Of a DNA stretch of 14,712 nucleotides, positions 12,274 through 14,712 are shown piece after piece. Under the pieces are notes generated by a model. That model was not told the origin of the DNA, searched no databases, and was given only the letters and a program-made list of their open reading frames with translations. The translations under genes were made by a program, and so were the position numbers. Numbering within the stretch: the stretch's first letter is position 1; every line of letters starts with the position of its first letter. The stretch comes from Bacteroidales bacterium. GTDB taxonomy: Bacteria > Bacteroidota > Bacteroidia > Bacteroidales > UBA1715. Where the stretch lies: NCBI GenBank assembly GCA_031262005.1, contig JAISIO010000034.1, positions 1 through 14,712 on the forward strand. The letters are read 5' to 3'.

Positions 12274-14712
12274 TCACCCGCATTTTGAATGCCCGCAATC
12301 CATACATTTATTACAGCCATCTTGATGTGTTAAATTTGTTCCGCCACATGAAGGGCATTTTTCTCCGCTGTTTACCTTTGTACCGTTTGGTATAAATTTC
12401 TTCAATGCACGTACTACACCGTTTTTCCATGTGTTAATCGATTCGCTATCAACGCTTAATGAGTCAATTAAGTTTACCACACTTTCTATTGGCATACGGT
12501 GGCGTAAAATTCCCGAAATCAACCGAGCATAGTTCCAGAATTCTTGATCGAATGTTCGTGATAGTCCTGCAAAGGTATTTTCATAGCCATGTCGGTCGGT
12601 ATATTTAAAATCGTAGCGCGATGGTTTTCCCGGATCTTTTACTTTTACAATCCGTCCTTTTTTGATTGATTTTGGAATCGGCAATATATCTTCATCAATT
12701 CTACCGGTAAATATTTCGTAAGGATGTCCGTCGAGCAAACCCACAAAGGCAACCCACAGTTCGTTGTTGTTGTTGAAACGCATCACTTCGGCTTCCAAAC
12801 TTTCGGGACGTTGTGTTGGGATAAATGCTGTGCTTGGTTCCGTTTTTTGCTCGGTTTTTTTAGTGTCGGCTACCAAAACTCCCGAACGAGAACCTTCACG
12901 GTACACCGTAACGCCTTTGCAGCCGGCTTCCCATGCTCGAATGTATAAATCGCCAACTAATTCTTGTGTAGCAGTTTCGGGTAAATTGATAGTTACACTT
13001 ATTGAGTGGTCTACCCATTTTTGCATTTTACCTTGCATTTCTACTTTTTTCAGCCAATCCACATCGTTGGCGGTAGCTTTGTAATACGGCGATTTTGCAA
13101 TCAAGGCATTTAACTCTTCTTGCGAACAGGTTTTTGCATAGTCAGCATTGTTGCCATTCGCCATAAGCCATGTTATGAAATTGTGGTGAAATACACGGTA
13201 TTCTTCCCAGCTATCGCCCACTTCATCAACAAACGATACAGTTACATTTTTATCATTAGGATTTACTTTTTTGCGGCGCAAGTACGATACCATAAATACC
13301 GGTTCAATGCCCGAAGTGGTTTGGGTCATAAGACTTGTAGAACCCGTTGGAGCAATAGTGAGCATAGAAATATTACGTCTGCCGTAGTTTTGCATATCGC
13401 GGTACAATTGCGGATCGGCTTCTTTTATGCGTAGAATAAACGGATTGTTTTGTTCTTTTTCGGCGCAATACACATTGAACGGACCACGGCTTTTTGCCAT
13501 TTCCATTGAGGCGCGATAGGCTTCAATTGCCAATGTCTTTTGTACTTCTACAGCAAAATCGGTTGCTTCGTCGGTGCCATAGCGTAAACCAAGGGCAGCC
13601 AGCATATCTCCTTCGGCAGTTATACCAATTCCGGTACGGCGACCTTCGAGTGCTTTCGATTTAATTTTTTGCCACAATTCTTTTTCAACTCGTTTTACAT
13701 CAAATGTTTCAGGGTCGGAATCAATTTTTTCAATAATGGCATCAATTTTTTCAAGCTCCATATCTATAATGTTGTCCATCATGCGCTGTGCGTGGTGCAC
13801 GTGTGTTTTGAACAAATCGAAATTGAATTTTGCCTTGTCGGTAAATGGGTTTTCAACATAGCCATATAAATTGATAGCCAACAATCGACAGCTGTCGTAG
13901 GGGCATAGCGGAATTTCGCCGCATGGATTGGTAGAAACGGTTTTAAAGCCCAAGTCGCTGTAACAGTCGGGAATAGCTTCTTGCGAAATAGTATCCCAAA
14001 ATAAAATTCCCGGTTCAGCTGATTTCCATGCGTTGAATACTATTTTGTTCCACAAACTGCGAGCGTTTATTTCTTTTTTTATAGTAGGATTCGGTGAATC
14101 TATTGGATACTGCTGTGTGTACAGAGTATTCTCTTTCACAGCACGCATAAATTCATCGTCTATTTTTACCGATATATTTGCTCCGGTAACTTTTCCGGCT
14201 TCTAATTTTGCATCAATAAAGCGTTCGGCATCGGGGTGTTTTATAGAAATACTTAACATCAATGCACCGCGTCTGCCGTCTTGCGCCACTTCGCGGGTAG
14301 AGTTTGAATAGCGTTCCATGAACGAAGCCACGCCTGTGGACGAAAGAGCACTGTTATTGACAGGGCTTCCCGATGGGCGCAGGTGTGAAAGGTCGTGTCC
14401 CACACCGCCGCGGCGTTTCATTAATTGTACTTGTTCTTCGTCTATGCGCAAAATTCCGCCATACGAATCGGCAGGATTTTTATGTCCGATTACAAAGCAA
14501 TTCGATAGCGAAGAGATTTGGAATTTATTGCCAATTCCAGCCATAGGACTTCCCTGCGGAACAATATATTTGAAATTTTTCAAAAGTTCAAAAAATTGAT
14601 CTTCGCTCATTGGGTCGGCATATTTTTGATCTATGCGGGCAAATTCTTTTGCCAAACGGCGGTGCATATCATCGGGATTCTTTTCATATAAATTACCGAA
14701 AGAATCTTTCAG
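12274..14712 (-). CDS. nrdJ: Adenosylcobalamin-dependent ribonucleotide reductase (class II), N-terminus off window
   Basis: Reduces ribonucleotides to deoxyribonucleotides in the cytoplasm using a B12-derived radical, independent of oxygen. The frame is open to the right edge; 812 residues are visible, and the missing N-terminal part may include an ATP-cone. The Met at 14665-14667 is internal. Key residues, in visible numbering, are: redox Cys72 in LSNCFVIG, the thiyl-radical Cys264 in the NPCGE motif (with its Asn and Glu), and the partner redox cysteine 11 residues later in CPYDSC. The spacing matches class II enzymes. RNISMLTIAPTGSTSLMTQTTSGIEP is the phosphate-binding segment. The C-terminus carries a zinc ribbon with two CxxC pairs plus an extra Cys near the end (CPSCGG, CNKCMDCGHSKCG), containing the cysteines that re-reduce the active site. 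It is followed by the palindromic element that probably ends its transcript. Confidence 0.96.
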   Translation of the reverse strand: MKDSFGNLYEKNPDDMHRRLAKEFARIDQKYADPMSEDQFFELLKNFKYIVPQGSPMAGIGNKFQISSLSNCFVIGHKNPADSYGGILRIDEEQVQLMKRRGGVGHDLSHLRPSGSPVNNSALSSTGVASFMERYSNSTREVAQDGRRGALMLSISIKHPDAERFIDAKLEAGKVTGANISVKIDDEFMRAVKENTLYTQQYPIDSPNPTIKKEINARSLWNKIVFNAWKSAEPGILFWDTISQEAIPDCYSDLGFKTVSTNPCGEIPLCPYDSCRLLAINLYGYVENPFTDKAKFNFDLFKTHVHHAQRMMDNIIDMELEKIDAIIEKIDSDPETFDVKRVEKELWQKIKSKALEGRRTGIGITAEGDMLAALGLRYGTDEATDFAVEVQKTLAIEAYRASMEMAKSRGPFNVYCAEKEQNNPFILRIKEADPQLYRDMQNYGRRNISMLTIAPTGSTSLMTQTTSGIEPVFMVSYLRRKKVNPNDKNVTVSFVDEVGDSWEEYRVFHHNFITWLMANGNNADYAKTCSQEELNALIAKSPYYKATANDVDWLKKVEMQGKMQKWVDHSISVTINLPETATQELVGDLYIRAWEAGCKGVTVYREGSRSGVLVADTKKTEQKTEPSTAFIPTQRPESLEAEVMRFNNNNELWVAFVGLLDGHPYEIFTGRIDEDILPIPKSIKKGRIVKVKDPGKPSRYDFKYTDRHGYENTFAGLSRTFDQEFWNYARLISGILRHRMPIESVVNLIDSLSVDSESINTWKNGVVRALKKFIPNGTKVNSGEKCPSCGGTNLTHQDGCNKCMDCGHSKCG

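Noticed and set aside
14665..14667. Met codon as the true start of nrdJ
   Set aside because: The frame continues open to the window edge with sensible coding sequence, and class II reductases need much more N-terminal sequence before the SNC cysteine than this start would give.

Overview
The window looks like a chromosomal piece of an AT-rich Bacteroidota genome, probably order Bacteroidales. The evidence is a DUF4924 gene (a family I know only from this phylum), two promoters fitting the Bacteroides-type consensus (TTG, 19-21 nt, TAnnTTTG), start codons preceded by A/T-rich sequence without Shine-Dalgarno motifs, and familiar Bacteroidales versions of KdsD, a BadF-type kinase, dipeptidyl peptidase III and class II ribonucleotide reductase. 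No phage, plasmid, transposase or CRISPR gene is visible. No gene-free stretch reaches 300 bases; the longest is the 179-base divergent promoter region at 4838-5016.

Left part (1-3670, plus strand): the 3' part of kdsD (arabinose-5-phosphate isomerase, cut by the window edge), a secreted DUF4140/DUF4139 (MuiA-like) protein, a DUF4924 protein and rpe. KdsD and Rpe both use ribulose 5-phosphate. Each of the three intergenic gaps contains a short A/T-rich tandem repeat, differing in unit length (21, 8 and 16 bp). A pair of strong hairpins follows rpe, where it meets a convergent BadF-family sugar kinase gene (3732-4580, minus). Upstream of that kinase lie tRNA-Gly(GCC) and tRNA-Leu(TAA), transcribed together on the minus strand from a clear promoter and closed by a rho-independent terminator.

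Middle part (5017-9989, plus strand): a tightly coupled four-gene operon with its own promoter: a FemAB/BioF2-like GNAT acyltransferase, a family-4-type glycosyltransferase, an asparagine-synthetase-like protein that has lost its glutaminase cysteine, and a Wzx-like flippase. Junctions are 4-nt overlap, 1-nt gap and 4-nt overlap. Together they suggest building, amide or acyl decoration and membrane export of a lipid-linked glycan. No polymerase, priming transferase or ligase is present, so the pathway is either incomplete here or uses genes elsewhere. This is the best candidate for a little-described system in the window.

Right part (10046-14712, minus strand): an exported dipeptidyl peptidase III (M49) and, upstream of it, the adenosylcobalamin-dependent ribonucleotide reductase nrdJ, whose N-terminus runs off the right edge. 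Between them is a palindromic element with a 16-bp stem and degenerate 9-10-nt internal repeats, which looks like a dispersed repeat and may also terminate nrdJ transcription.
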